From Antennarius striatus (Eukaryota > Chordata > Actinopteri > Lophiiformes > Antennariidae), in assembly GCF_040054535.1 (NCBI RefSeq), contig NC_090780.1, forward strand, positions 3,580,001 to 3,644,000: a stretch of 64,000 nt of DNA. Direction: 5' to 3'. Below, piece after piece: positions 1-13,425 of the stretch. The notes beneath the pieces were generated by a model. That model had not been told where the DNA came from and did not search any database. It saw nothing but the letters and a program-made list of their open reading frames with translations. The translations under genes were made by a program, and so were the position numbers. How positions within the stretch are numbered: position 1 is the stretch's first letter; the number at the start of each line of letters is the position of its first letter.

Positions 1-2445
1 TCTGGTGTGTCATAATAAATCTGATAGAGTATGGTGGGGTTGCAGATAAATTACAGCGTAGCATCTAACATCAAATAATGATTTAAAGTGATTTCATTTA
101 AGTGTCGGTATGGTATTTTATATAATCAGTGCCTCATTCTTGGTTTTGTTTTACTGAAAATCTGACTTTCTTTCTGATTCTGAGTCGTTAGTATTACATT
201 TTTAAAATAAGACAGAACTTTATGCATCACAAAGGAACTCCTTGTGCAGCACAAGTAAAAATAGAGAGTGTATATAAATCCATAAACAGAAATTGATAAG
301 GTCCAAATACAAACTACACACATATTTGTGAATTAAATGGCATTTTGCCGGTGGTGCAACATGTGGAAAAACCATAAAACTGATCATTTACCTGCTTCCT
401 GCGGACAAAACTGAATAAAAACATACTTAAATCTTTCTTCTTCTTTGAATTGACGAAATGCAAAGTTGCACTTGTTACGTCCAGGAAAAGCTCCATAATT
501 TGCACACTATTTACAAATTATAACTTTTTCATCACTTAAAATCTATAAACTGAGTCCTCATGTATTATTGTTATCATCTTGATCCAGGTGATGGTAATAA
601 TAATCCATCCTGATAGTTAATACTTAATAAAAAATAATTTCAAGAAATCCGGTTTCCCCTTTAATTTATCACTTTCTTCCCTTTAATTCATTCACGGTCC
701 AACTCTGTGTCATCACTATTTCTGACGTCAAGAATGAATTTTCACTCCTAAAATAAATGTTTTTGTACATAAACCTGCCCATACACCAGGTATGTACACA
801 TTCCTGGAGGCCTTTTTATGCAGCTTTGCAGTTATAGTCCTTAGAATACTTCAATAATGGCAGTAACAGAACTGGACTTGGGTTTTGATCAGGTTTTATT
901 ATTTCTACCACTCCTCTGTTAGTGTATCCTGCAGAATATGTGGAAACGAGTCACACCTCTTGAGAGAGATGTGGTGTGACTGAGGAGGATTGCAGAACCT
1001 GGGTGGTGTGAGGATGACTGTAAAACAGTCTGTCTCGCAGTTGAGGGGTCACAGGTTTAAAACCCGTAACAGTCACAAACCACCAAAGTTGAGAAAGAAC
1101 ACTTCCTGTGTTGGTGTGAATTCTTTATGGGCGTCATTTAGATTTACAGATGATTTACTTCTGTTTATATTTCTTATATTCCCGTATTTTGCAAGCATGC
1201 TATTGCCTACTCAATGTTTAGAACTTCCTTACTCTGCTTGAATGTTCTTTCAAATGTATCTGGAATTTGAACAGAGTGCAGAATTTTTTTTAAAGCAAGA
1301 TGTCTTGAGGGATTATTTCTAAGCGTTGTGAGACTTTTTAAGGTTCTGTGGGTGTCGGGTTAGAGAGGCTGTGACAGTTATAACACAACAGAGAGTTCGA
1401 TTATACTGGAGCACACCTGAATAACCCAACAACAAAACTGGAATGACAAAAGAAAATGAAGTTTGCCGATTGATGTTGCAGAAATAATGTTTGTGTTTCA
1501 TCTTTGCATGGAAATGAATCACTGAATGCCTGAAGAAATGAAGTGATTTTTAAAAAAAAGACAAAATCTTCTCTTGTGTGTATTTTTAGAGATGTACACA
1601 AAATAATTTGCTGATTTTGTTTTGCAAATAATAATTAAACTTTTGGTGTTTCAGCATATTAATTAATTTACAAATATCTTTAAATTCCGACAAACCTCTC
1701 AAAAGGAATGATGATATAATGCTAAACTGTGTGTTTCCGCTCTGTGTGTCGGTCTGCTGCTCTATTTAAATATGTTCTGTATTTGAGGATATGCTGAGCG
1801 GGAACAATATCAGCTTTTCTTCCTGTCACAGTCCCACAAAGAATGTGTTTACAGTGGGTTTATGAGACACTTTGTCCACTTGTCTCTCAACAGGGATACA
1901 GAGTGGAGGAAGACGAGGGCAAAGGTGTGGTGGATGGGGGCCACCGGGCCTGATGGCAGGAGAACAGCACACATCCATCTTTAATCTCATCCTCTAGGAG
2001 CCACCGAGGTGCTACAGTTCACGAGGAGACACTGAAAAGGTAAAAAGATCCAGGGAGGGTGGCTTTCAGGAGAATAATGTCCCAAAAATAAGAATGGAGC
2101 AGCATAAAGAGAGAGATCAGTCACATCTGGGATCTCTCTGGGTTCTCGGGCTTCCTCTCACCTCCACCTTGACGGTGTTTTTCTCCTCCTCAAAAAGGCT
2201 TTTTTAAAATTTATTTTGATCAACCATAACGTGGATGATTGATTTCCACCCAGTTTCATAAAAATCTGTCAAATTGTTTTTGTGTAATTCTGCTTGAAAC
2301 GCCCCATCACAAGATGTAAGTTCACCTCTCACTAATATATTGATTAGATAACTTTAAAATAGTGTGAAAAATGGCAGTGCGCTGGCCTCACGCCCCTCTT
2401 GTAAAAGACACTTATAATCTCAATAGACTTTCTGCTTAAATAAAT

Positions 2446-2471
2446 ACACACACACACACACACACACACAC
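2446..2471. repeat. CA dinucleotide microsatellite
   Basis: Perfect CA tract of about 13 units, followed by an interrupted CA/TA extension to about 2491. It lies in intergenic sequence. Confidence 0.9.
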
Positions 2472-3825
2472 GTGCACACACACATACATACGTTCATGTA
2501 CTTATATAAATAGGAGAACACAGCCATGATCTCATCAGTTATTTGGACTTTGTCTCAAACATTAGTCCAGTATTTTACTTCCTTTGTTAAAGCGATGTTT
2601 CCATCAGAGAGCTGCTTGTGTTTTTAATCTGCCTCGTCCTCCCCAGCTAAACATAATAACTCTGTTTCCTGCTTCCTGCTGTAAAAGCAACTTGCTGTGT
2701 AACCTACTATTGGCACACGATGTAATTTTTGATGAGCGATGTGTGAGGGCAGACTAACGTTACCCTGACCAGACCTCACACTCGTTTATTGGTGTGATCA
2801 TAGTTCACATTGTGTTCTTATATGCAGGTTTCTTTTGATTTGTTGTGCCAACAATTTTAATGTGCAGGAATCCAACCTGACACCTGAGGCAAACACTGCA
2901 TATCATAGACCTACCTGACAGGGCCTGCTGGCACAGCCCCCACAGGTGTAAACACGCCTGTGCCTCCCGCCGTGGTGTGTTAAATATACAGTACACAAGC
3001 TGTCAGCGTGTGCAAGCCAGTAAAGATGAATGCTGTGTTGTGGTTTGTGGAGACTCCGTGTGATGGAAAGTGACTGATGTCAGGCATATGGGATGTCACA
3101 ACAATGTCTTGTTAAATTCAAGATCTATTAGTGTATGTAATATTGGTGCAGCTCTTTTTTTCCTGCTTGTAGCGAGACAAATCTTTTTATCTCATATTTA
3201 ATGTAAGTACAGTAAGGATTATGTAACTACTATCTAACCTGAGCTCAGCTCCACGTCAGGATATCTGTTGAATAAAAAAAAAAAAAAAAAAATGTACAAA
3301 CCATAATGATTTTTTTCTCACAATATTGAAGAAAAAGTGGGGAAAACAAACCCTCACTAACATTAAACAGGATCTTTCCTACATTTTGCATTTACAATGG
3401 GATCTTTCATATAATTTGCTGCAATCTGTCCAGTTTTGTTGTGTAATTCTGCTAAGAAATGAACAAATACAGAAAAGTAATTTTGTCCCATGGTTACAAC
3501 GTAAATGATGCATGGATGGAAGAACTAAAAAAAAAAAAAGCTGGACTATCTACTTTGTAGAAGATTCTGCTGAATCTATTTTTGCTGCTGCTGTCTTACT
3601 CTGTGGTGTTGATTCTTAAATTATACAGCGCCAACTACTGTCCTGGCACACATACTGCAGTCATTTGTACTTTGACACAAGTATGCAGATTTTTTTTTTT
3701 TTGCACAGAAAAAGCTTTTCTGTTTTCAGCATAATGGTTATCATATAATCAGGTCCTCAGTGCCTGAACTCATCAGTCACTTGTTTCACGAATAATTTTG
3801 CGCCAACAGAGCTCAGGCTAATATA

Positions 3826-4063
3826 CAGTATTTTCTGCACTATAAGGCACACCTAAAAGCCTTTAATTCTCTCAATTTCTTATAATCCAATGTGCCTTAT
3901 ATATGAAAAAAGTTTTAAAATAGACCATTCATCGGAGATGAGTTCTCAGATGTGCTTTATAATCCAGTGCGTTTTATAATCCAGTGCACTTTATGTTTTG
4001 TTTAGGCCATTCGTTGAAGGTGCGCCTTATAATCCAGTGCGCCTTATAGTGCGTAAAATGCTG
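3826..4063. mobile_element. Palindromic MITE, Tc1/mariner-like ends, copy 1
   Basis: The element begins with CAGTATTTTCTGCACTATAA and ends with its imperfect reverse complement. A TA dinucleotide lies just outside the left end, and the right one has drifted. The interior is made of repeated, partly inverted motifs of the type 'TATAATCCAGTGCGCCTTAT'. The same family occurs at 15295-15490. Terminal CAGT with a TA target suggests mobilisation by a Tc1/mariner or pogo transposase, which is inference. There is no coding capacity. Confidence 0.75.
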
Positions 4064-4428
4064 TTATTGGAAGTCAGAAAGTACAATTATATCAGGCACA
4101 TAAGTTTGTATTTATAGCACTATGTTTAAATATTTTGTAAGCCAGTGAGTATAAATCTGAGTAAGGGGTAAATGTACATCAGATAAAGAACCTCTGTATG
4201 AACGTATTTGCTTAATTCTGTTGTTCAACCTCTGCTTAATGCTGAGAAGGAACAGCTGGGGGTAACCAAATACCAGGTCAGAATATTTTCTTTTCTTTTC
4301 TTTTTTTTTCCTTGACAACATTAACAAAGACGTCCATATTTTGTCTGAGCTTTAGTATCAGTGGCTGTACTGTTGAGTGTTCTACATCTGGATTAACTTT
4401 GACCCCCCCCCTCTAAGGTCGTGTGCCC

Positions 4429-5013
4429 ATGAGGTCGTCCATGCTGGTGCTGTTCCTCCTGTTCAGTGCCCAGGCTGTCGCCGCCGTTGGAGGAGCAGCA
4501 CAGCAACAGTGTCCGGGCGTTCCCAGTCCCATCCCCTCGGTGGACCCCAAACTCTTCACCAAACGCCGCTACCTCTCACCCAGGGTTCTCTTCAGCACCC
4601 AGCCCCCCGATGCAGAACCGGCAGAGTCGCAGGGAACCGGCAGAAGGACGCGCAGGCGGGCGGCGCAGCCTCAGCACCGGGGGGTTTACTCCGTGTGCGA
4701 GAGCATCAGCGTCTGGGTGGGCAACAAGACCAAAGCAACGGACATCTCAGGCAACGAGGTGACGGTGCTTCCAGACGTCAACATCAACAATGTCAACAAA
4801 AAGCAGTACTTCTTCGAGACGACGTGTCACAGCGCTCGCTCGGGGGGCTCCGGCTGTTTGGGGATCGATGCGCGGCACTGGAACTCCTACTGCACCAACT
4901 CACACACTTTTGTGCGAGCGCTGACTTCCTTTAAGAACCTGGTGGCGTGGAGGCTCATACGCATCAACGTAGCCTGTGTGTGTGTGCTGAGCCGTAAGTC
5001 GTGGCGACAATGA
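4429..5013 (+). CDS. ngf: Nerve growth factor precursor (prepro-NGF)
   Basis: Secreted neurotrophin that signals as a dimer through TrkA and p75NTR to support sensory and sympathetic neurons. One exon codes for 194 residues, as is usual for NGF. The chosen start is the ATG at 4429, just after a probable splice acceptor (CTCTAAG ending at 4417). Residues 1-19 form a hydrophobic signal peptide. A short pro-region follows and ends in a basic furin site, RRTRRR (72-77). The mature domain of about 117 residues carries the six cystine-knot cysteines and hallmark stretches such as [39 protein letters not shown] and ACVCVLSRK. The pro-region is much shorter than in mammals (whole precursor 241 residues in human), as I recall is common in fish. 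Fish have ngfa and ngfb, and I cannot decide which this is. A possible poly(A) signal AATAAA lies at 5915-5920. Confidence 0.96.
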   Translation: MRSSMLVLFLLFSAQAVAAVGGAAQQQCPGVPSPIPSVDPKLFTKRRYLSPRVLFSTQPPDAEPAESQGTGRRTRRRAAQPQHRGVYSVCESISVWVGNKTKATDISGNEVTVLPDVNINNVNKKQYFFETTCHSARSGGSGCLGIDARHWNSYCTNSHTFVRALTSFKNLVAWRLIRINVACVCVLSRKSWRQ

Positions 5014-6388
5014 AGACTATACATGGCTATCACACACACACACACACACACACAGGATCACAGCGACACACAGAACAAACACAGACATATTCATCACCTT
5101 CTGCACAACGTAAATTATTGGTATACGACTAAGTATCAGGACTGCATGTACATAGGCCAGGCCTGGGTCAAGTTTGTAGCTGTAGTTTTACCTCTTTGGA
5201 GTACACAGTGTCAAAGTGTCATTCAGTGTTTCATGGCTTTACTTGCAGTTTATATCAGGCACAGCTTGTGAAGGTTAAAGGTTGTGAAGGTTCTGTGTCC
5301 ATGAGAACCATGTCTGTATTTATAACACTTACAACAGTTACGTCTGAAGATGATTTGATAAAAATCACGTTGTATTTACAGTTTGGGGCACTACTGTCAA
5401 AAACTGGTATGTTTGATTTTCCTCAACTTCAGTCGGTGCTGATTGGACCAGAATTAACCAGACCTCTATAGACTGAGGCTATTGACCCCCCCCCCCAAAA
5501 AAAACAAAACAAATACCCTACCCCACACACCTGTGATTGGTTTGGCACCAGGATGAATTTAGTCACTAAAGGCTCTGCTGTTTTTGACAAATTTGCTCAA
5601 AGTTGTCAAGTGGTATTAAAACCACATACAGTAATAGGTTAAATTTAACAATGGATTTTGAGAGTGGATTAAATTCATTATAATTAAAAAACTAGTTATA
5701 GATATTTTCATTATTATCATTAGTGGTGTTAGGGTTTTTCTGGACAAATACCACAGTATAGGGTAAACTTTCAGTGAAGGGCTCTGTCAGTTATGTTAAG
5801 CCAAGCCAATCAGAGGCGGAGTGGGGCGGGGTCACAGGGGTCACAGCAGAACTGTTGTGGCATTTGTAAATTTATCAGCTGCTCCTTATTTTTGATTGAG
5901 AATAGAGTGCATGGAATAAAACAAACAATATCTTACAATCTTACAACATTAACATGTAATCAGTGGAGTAGGCCAACTCTTGAAACAGAGAACTGATTTA
6001 ATAGAAGCTCTTTACGGCCCTACAAGTGACCTAGTGACCTTTAGGAAGTGAACCCAAGATTCACTGGTAAAAGCAGCCTTGTAATGTAACCTTAAAAGGT
6101 CATGAGAGGATTACTTATTCTGACAGTAACAGATATATAATATCATAATCCCTGTTGGTTTTTATGTTTGGATCAAAAGTAATGTTGTCTTTGTTCTAAG
6201 AAAATGGAAAAATAATTACAGAATAAACATTTCTGAATATTTTAAATTTCTGAAAGAATATTTTAAATAATAAGTATTTTAAATTTTCAGAATATTTTAA
6301 ATATATTAAATATATTATATATTAAATACATTAAACTTTCAGAATATTCATTGATCAGGACATTAAAAAAATAGCAGCAGAGCCTTAG

Positions 6389-6563
<175 letters not shown>

Positions 6564-7609
6564 TTACAGTGTGAACCAATGTTTTGATTCTCAGCCTCTG
6601 CAGGAAGTTTCATTTGACCCTCAGAACTAATGACCACTGACTTTAACCCAAATACCATGGGGGTGAGCATTTTAAACCGCTGCTTCCGAAACACAGCAAA
6701 GGTGCGTGAAGCTATGTGAGTTTGTGAAAGTCATCACGGATTGAAACCTGTCATAAACTTTAAACCACCGTTAAGCTAGTGAAAAAGCAGGTTTTTGCAC
6801 CACAATGCAGTCAAACTAATTATGGTGTTGTTCTGTTGTCCTATAGCATATAGCACTCAGTCTAAGGTGACTGATGCAACTCACACATTTTTTTTACAAT
6901 TTGACCCAGGTCTGTTATAAGCAAACATTTGTTAAAGTGCTGTTTTTGATATTGTTATTTATTAAACACTTCCATACATGTGCTGTGGTAAGTCTGTCAT
7001 TTCTACAGCAAACAGGGGTTTGGAGACAAAAAAAAGAAGTTTTTTTTTTGTTTTGTTTTTTGCTTAGACAGAAAAATGAAGAGAAAAGCCATATGGCTGC
7101 ATTTTACTTCCAGTAAATTTGGTGTTTGGCTTTGCTCTGTATTTTCCTCCTGCTCTCCTTTCTACAGTAGATATAACAACAAATGGGAAAAGACATAAAC
7201 ATAAACAAGACTGACTATGATTCACGGAGCCAATTCCAGTTGATAATATCATGACTTGCCATTTTCCTTGCGTGGTGACATTTCACTGTCGTCAACACAC
7301 AACAAATTGCACTCTGGGCATCAAGTCAGTATCAGCAGTGATTTTTTTTTTTTTTTTTTTTTTTGAAGGCTTGGTTCATTTTTGTATCACAGCTGACATT
7401 TAAAATAACCCATGTGAATTCAGAGGGCTTGGAGGTGAAATGGAAACAGAAACAAAACGGGTTTGAGAATATTTATCTGGAAAGTATTCCCATTTGAGGT
7501 TTCTATCTGTAAATACAATTTGTCAGAGCCAACTTGTTTGATTTATGGTCGAGGCCTGTTCCGTTCAAACGGAGTCACGTCCGAAGGATTTCCTCTGAAT
7601 AAAATACAA

Positions 7610-7625
7610 CAGCGCCATCTGGTGG
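7610..7625 (-). promoter_or_regulatory. Candidate CTCF site
   Basis: The plus strand reads CAGCGCCATCTGGTGG. Its reverse complement CCACCAGATGGCGCTG closely matches the CTCF core CCACNAGGGGGCGC, with A and T at two tolerated positions. It lies between ngf and tspan2. The motif match is seen in sequence, and occupancy is inference. Confidence 0.4.
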
Positions 7626-8149
7626 TCAGAAGGTGGAACATGCCTACAAATAAATCCACGTGGATTCTCGGCACTTCCGGTGTGCGTTGATGCTCCTGAA
7701 GTCGTCTATAATGAATGAGGGCCCCTGTGGAGGTGAAGCAGATCAGATAAAAGAGTGAGGCCCCAAAATTAAACGTTTAAGAAACGTTGTGATGAATTAA
7801 CGGTCGACAAAAATACAATCATTCCTCCAATTAAAAGGATACATTTATGTATTTTACTTCAAAGTAAAGCAGCAGGATGTGTTCTTATAAATCGACAAAT
7901 GTAGTTCATGTTAGACCACACGATTCACTTGACAAGTGGTTGGACCATATAAAGCTTAACACAACATTAGCACGATTCTTAACCTATCATGTTACAAAAT
8001 AATACTGAATAAAGAGAACTTCTTCAAGATCAAAACATCATGGATGCAAAGTGCAAACATTTCCATTTTTAAGACATAAAGATACTGATATTTTATATCA
8101 TTTTAATCATACTATTATTTATTAATGTAGTTTGAATATAAGTGTCTCT

Positions 8150-8245
8150 ATGTGGCTCTGTGGTGCACTGGCTTTGCACCCAGAGTTTTCCCTGCCCTAA
8201 ACCAGACAAAGCAGTGACAAAAAAATGGATGGATGGATGATTTAA
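8150..8245 (+). mobile_element. SINE/LINE 3'-end fragment with ATGG tail
   Basis: The stretch TGTGGTGCACTGGCTTTGCA followed by CCTGCCC and a terminal (ATGG)n tract has the look of the 3' ends of dispersed teleost SINE/L2-type retroposons. It is degenerate and the family is not assigned. Confidence 0.35.
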
Positions 8246-8359
8246 ACCCTTTAGGTGAAACTTCAGCAAAGGAAAAATAGTACAAAAATATCCAATGCTG
8301 TTGTCAGACTGTAGTTGTACTTCCCAGACTCAAAAAGTAAAAAAAAAAAAAATCAAATT

Positions 8360-8860
8360 CAACTGGACTTGCTTAAGGTTGGTCGAAGACGTTTCGCCAC
8401 TAATCAGAGAGGCTTCTTCAGCTGTAACTGACTGGTAGAGTCAAGATGCTTTAAGTCTTTTTGGAACAGAAAAAAAGGACCTAAACCACCAAGACCTGGA
8501 CATTACTTTCCTCCAAGGAGTGAACTATTGGTTCAGTCTTCTGATGACCCCCAACTTGTGCTGCAGTGCGTGGTGGGGCTCAAAAACAAGATACGGGTCG
8601 GTCTTGAAGGGCTTCTTGTACACATAGATGTTGAGATTCCTGTTTGTCTAGGTGTACTGCACAGTCCTAGAAGGGTAGGACGTCGTCCTTAACATCTTCA
8701 GAGGTGAACTTCAAGTTAATGTGGTCTGTAAAAACTTTTTGGGTCCTAATTTATCTAAGTCCTAAGTTTACATCCACATACCTGAACCAGTGGCTGGGTT
8801 CTGACCCACAGAAAAAGGTCAGACCCTTTCTACCATTTCCATTTACAAAATGTCCAATAT
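8360..8860 (-). mobile_element. Penelope-like retroelement relic
   Basis: On the minus strand, one piece translates to HWFRYVD, matching the reverse transcriptase catalytic box of Penelope-like elements. Further along, a second piece gives NIYVYKKPFKTDPYLVFEPH and HALQHKLGVIRRL, corresponding to the VYRKPTHTDQYL and HPLEHKLGVIRTL stretches of that family. The downstream AGACGTTTCGCCACTAATCAG stretch on the plus strand is a familiar part of fish copies. The copy is decayed and truncated. Confidence 0.6.
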
Positions 8861-9694
8861 GGAACATGCAGGTCAGCCAATGGCACAACCATGTCTCTGT
8901 CTGCAGTTTTCTCTTTACTGGAAGTAGGTGGTGGTCAGAGGTCCAGCAAAGTGTAAATGTGGTCTGGGGTGAAATGTGTTCTGTTTGGTCTTGTGGTATT
9001 TTTTTTTCTTGCAGTCCCAACAGCTTCCGTGATTGGAAAGCAGCTGAAATGTGACATTACGGGAATGAAGCGTTGACCTCCACCTGCAGAAACCACAAAA
9101 ACCAGTCACACCTGAGTGCATCTCACCATAACAGTTAAAATTGCGTTGGAGTGAAGAGCGGCCTCAAATCCCTCCCTCCACACATCCGCGTTTAACTGTG
9201 AATGGTCAATAAAAAGCGCCTCATGACTGTTAATGAGGACCAGGATTAAGATCTAAGAGGTCACACGTTTGAGATGAAGCTCTGGTCAAATATCTGGACA
9301 TGACAAAAATGTCTAAATTGCATACTATGTGGTCTTTGTCTACCTACAATACCGTCCCAAACATTTTCAATTCTTTGTTTTCTTAAAGTGCAAACACACC
9401 AATTGACAGAGAAAGTTTGTCTTTAAATAAACACACATATAGAAAATAAACATTATGTGATTGGTAATATGGTACAAGATGATCCTAACGGCACACACAG
9501 CCGCTGACAGACGAGTGTACAGACTGGAAGCAGAGCTGCGTGCAAAAAAGAAAGCCAGCATGTTTCAAACAACTTAATCACAGGGATCCTACACGTTTGA
9601 AATTTCAAATTCCAAATTCCATACCTTTTAAATAAAAAAAGATCAAATTTGTGTAATTTGAATAAATTATGTGTATCATTATGAATCATGTAAA

Positions 9695-9815
9695 ATCTTC
9701 TTTCGGCTTTTCCCTTCAGGGGTCGCCACAGCGAATCAGTGTCCTCCATCTAACCCGGTCTTCTGCATCCTCTTCTTTCACACCAACTACCTTCATGTCC
9801 TCTTTCACTACATCA
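9695..9815 (-). mobile_element. RTE-type LINE 3' end, fragment 1
   Basis: The plus strand carries CAGGGGTCGCCACAGCGAAT followed by a stretch reading 'CTCCATCTAACCC' and 'CACACCAACTACCTTCATGT'. Read on the minus strand it encodes the DSLWRPLKGKAERR-like tail typical of the ORF2 end of a very abundant teleost LINE that I take to be RTE clade. A second fragment occurs at 19022-19240. Confidence 0.5.
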
Positions 9816-12207
9816 TAAATGAAGTTAATTCATACAAAAATAAATGAACAAATCGTAAATTAAACAACTCGTGGATTAAAACAAAGAAGCAGAAAAGGCT
9901 TTGCCTGATTGGCATAAAAAGTACTTGTACATACTGTTTAACAAATGGATTTAAAGTGAAATCAATAGTACATGAAAAGAATGGCTTTTGAGACCTGCTC
10001 ACAAAAATGTATGAAAATGTAAAACGCTTCTTTAAGAACCCACAACAAAATGCTTTAAGAACCACAGCAGTAACGTGAAAAAGAACTGTCTAATAAACAC
10101 AGACACATAAAGGCTGCGTTCAGACTGCAGGCAAATCGGATTCAATCAGATTCCCTTTCAAATCTGATCACTACGGCTGACTATCCACAGTTTTTAGCAA
10201 GCGTCCAAGTAGGATCTTGCCCTGTTCAATTTTGGGTCATGTTATGGGACAATCTGACAGGTTGCCATAGCAACAACGTCAGAGCGGAGGCGTCCTCCAC
10301 GCTCCGTAACGCGCACTGGCTCTGGGGCACGTAGAGTGACGTCACGGACAGTCAAAATCAGTGTGTTTGGAGCTGTAACTCTTTTCACATTTTAAAAATC
10401 CTTGTTGTCACTCAATGAAATGTATTCAAGGTGTTCTGAAAACCAGTCTCTGTGATCAAATATATTGATTAAGTTCTGAAAACGCTCCAAAGACATCCAT
10501 CCATTCACCCAATGAATCCAGTGTCACGCTGTAGTCATCTGATGAACAGAGGAGGTAGGCAGTGATGTGGTCAGTCTCGTGATCCACCTCAGACAAATGG
10601 GGTCGCTGTTTCCCTCCCACATCACTGGAGGAAACAAAGGAGGCACAAACATGAGAAGCGTGACCGTCAGAGTCGGTGAACCCAAACTGGCCCCTTCAGC
10701 CTACAGGGAAGAAAGAGCTTTGATGAAGGGTAATATATGATCTTCATTCGCAGGAACGGAACAGTCAGTGTGCAAATGAACACTCTGCAGGCACACTAAA
10801 AGATTCACCAACAGTTAACTCAGAAATCAGGATGTCTTATAATAGCACACCAAGCGCAAATAGCATATTTGAAATTAAAAGCAACATATTTTTTATTCTG
10901 GTATGACATAATTTTTATGTACGACTTGTCTATTTTTATCCACCTGTGGCGATTTTACATTTACTTTACAGTCCAAGAAAGACAGTCTTTAATTAGCACC
11001 ATAGATTTTATTATTCTTATAGGATTAATTCAGTGAATAAAGTCTTGAAACAAAGGATTCTGCAGACACACTGAATTATTAAATAAGGATATTTCTTAAC
11101 ATGCAAACACAACGGTCTTCTTTTAAAACCCAAGATCAAAATGCGATCATCAGTCAGTTGAAAAGTTTCTTTGAGTAGCTTGAACAAAGCTGAGCACTGC
11201 ACAATGCAACAAACAATACAACCCGCTGACCTTTATTTATTTATTGATTGATTTTATATACTGATTATAATTCCCAAGGGGAAATTAGTAGTACACTCTA
11301 GTAATCAATCACATACATATATATTAGTGTGTGTATAGGCCCTGAACACACAAACAATATTTAACAGTGAGCCGGGAACACACATTCAGTTTAGAAACAT
11401 GAGGTTTATTACAAAATCAAATGAACTGCATAATAGTCAGATGAATGTAATACAATGAAGACTGAATGGAGTGAAAACTTCACTAACTGAACAAAATCAA
11501 GCAGGGTGAAACTTCTGCAGGCCCCTAAGAAACCACCATACATCACTACAAACACACTGCAGCCTGCATTCAATGACCATAAAGCAACTCAACACACAAG
11601 CTCAGGTGACCACCACAAACCCACCACCCTAAAAGTTCAGCGGATTGATTTAACTTTGGACATTGGATGACCATGACCTGCAAGGAAAGATGCAGTTTTA
11701 GGTCTTCACATTGTCTGAAAGGGAAATAAAAATAATTATAATTCAGTTTTGTTTTTTTCCCCCAGGAGATTCACAGTTAGCCTAACAACACAAGCATTCA
11801 CAGTATTAGAAGTGGATTCACAAATAAGTAAGCAGCTGCAATTAACATTTTAAATCAATCAAAACACTAATGTCTCATTCTATCTATCTATTCTAAACAT
11901 TCTATCTTTTCAGAAAGCACTTTAATCCCGGCAAAGCAGAGGTCTGATAATTGTTCTGACAGGTGACGAGGGAAAGAGTTCATTAAAGATTATGGAAAGT
12001 ATACTTTATCTAGTTTCAGTATTAGTGACAATGAATTGATATATTTTCCAGTGATTTTGATCTTTTTCCAATTATGTTCAGTGGATTTCTCAGTCCAATG
12101 TGACCAAATCACACCACGCAATATAAAATCAATAAAATCAGAGATGAATTGATTCATACATACAGCACACACATCACAAACCAATTTAAAAAAAAAATAA
12201 AAAAAAT

Positions 12208-12212
<5 letters not shown>

Positions 12213-12242
<30 letters not shown>
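12213..12242. repeat. AT dinucleotide microsatellite
   Basis: Perfect (AT)15 tract preceded by an A-rich run, in intergenic sequence. Confidence 0.9.
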
Positions 12243-12246
<4 letters not shown>

Positions 12247-13234
12247 TCATTTGAGACATATTGGATCGTGAAGTCTGATTCTGATGCTCTAGTTAGAGAG
12301 GAATGGCCTGTAGTTAAAGCGGATGGTACATTAATTAGCATTAATATTAGCATTTGGTCATAAATATATTGGACAAAGAAATTGACTGGAAGATTACAAC
12401 AGATGGGATGTCAGAAGCCTTTCAAGGGTATTAATCAAAAATCTTCAGATGTAAAATTTTCATGCCAAGACATTTCAGTTTCTAACTAGAGATGGGTTAT
12501 GAGATGAAGCAGAAAAAAAGGAATCATATTTCATCCTTAACATTGATTCCAAAATTCAAAGTAACCTACCAGTGTTTATTCTAAATATTTTGTTTATTCT
12601 AAATATTTGCCATATACTTACAAAAGTATATTAAAATATAATTATAGTACAACATGCCTGCAATCTATATGTGCTTGGGGATTTTATGGTCTAACCTCCA
12701 AGAGGTTTGTTTGTTTTTTTCATTGTGGGGGATTTGAAACTAAACTTACACAACACAGAATCAAACAATTTCAGGATGGCATTTACGGAAGTAGCATTGT
12801 TTTTCTGAGGTCTTCTTTTCACCATGTAAAGCCAGTGACTTTAAGTGTCTACTGAACACACATACATGTGTTTCCACAACAAACACTGTTATCAGGGCTC
12901 TGGAGGAGAATGATATGCAGGTTCAGAAGCTTCTCTGAGCAGAGTGAACGCAACAGAACATGTGACCCAGATGTCATTTAACACACTGAAAGGTTGACAT
13001 TCTGCAAAGTAGTTTCGCACATTTTCCCCTCTGCAAACCTCATGCATTGTTGTAATTCACCCTGAAATAAATGAAAGAGATAAAATAAAGTTTAACTAAA
13101 GGCTGACTGACATTGTCACAATTTTTCATGCATTATATTTAAAGATCACAACCAATTTTTTTTTTTTTTGAAAAATAATGTAAAAAAATGAGTCAACTCC
13201 TTGAAAAGTGAATTATAACCACCCCAGGTACTCC

Positions 13235-13425
13235 GGATCACGTGCACGCGCAGATGGGCGGGGAGAAGTAGCGCGCAAAGCAGCCAGCCCGCGCTGCTCG
13301 TGCGCGTGTTCGGATTTCATCGTCGGTGTCTGGTTGATGTCCGAATAAAGGATTTGGAACAGTAAAAAAAAACAAAACCAAAAAAACGTGTGAGATCGGG
13401 AGATATCGACGGATCGGGCGGCATC
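13235..13425 (+). promoter_or_regulatory. tspan2 promoter and 5' untranslated region
   Basis: A small CpG-rich block immediately precedes the tspan2 ATG. It contains the E-box CACGTG (13239-13244), a GC box GGGCGGGG (13256-13263) and several GCGC motifs, with no clear TATA box. This fits a CpG-type, TATA-less promoter. The start of transcription is not fixed. Confidence 0.5.

Larger units (their letters stand above)
1..4417. other. Region upstream of ngf, no gene seen
   Basis: I see no conserved coding exon on either strand. The open frames here are short and do not resemble known proteins. The stretch holds a CA microsatellite (2446-2471), poly-A and poly-T runs and one palindromic MITE (3826-4063). 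Noncoding 5' exons of ngf could lie here, because vertebrate NGF genes use upstream untranslated exons, but none can be fixed from sequence alone. Confidence 0.5.

Noticed and set aside
4377-4934. 185-residue frame overlapping ngf
   Set aside because: Alternative frame of the ngf coding exon; Arg/Gln/His-rich, with no family resemblance.
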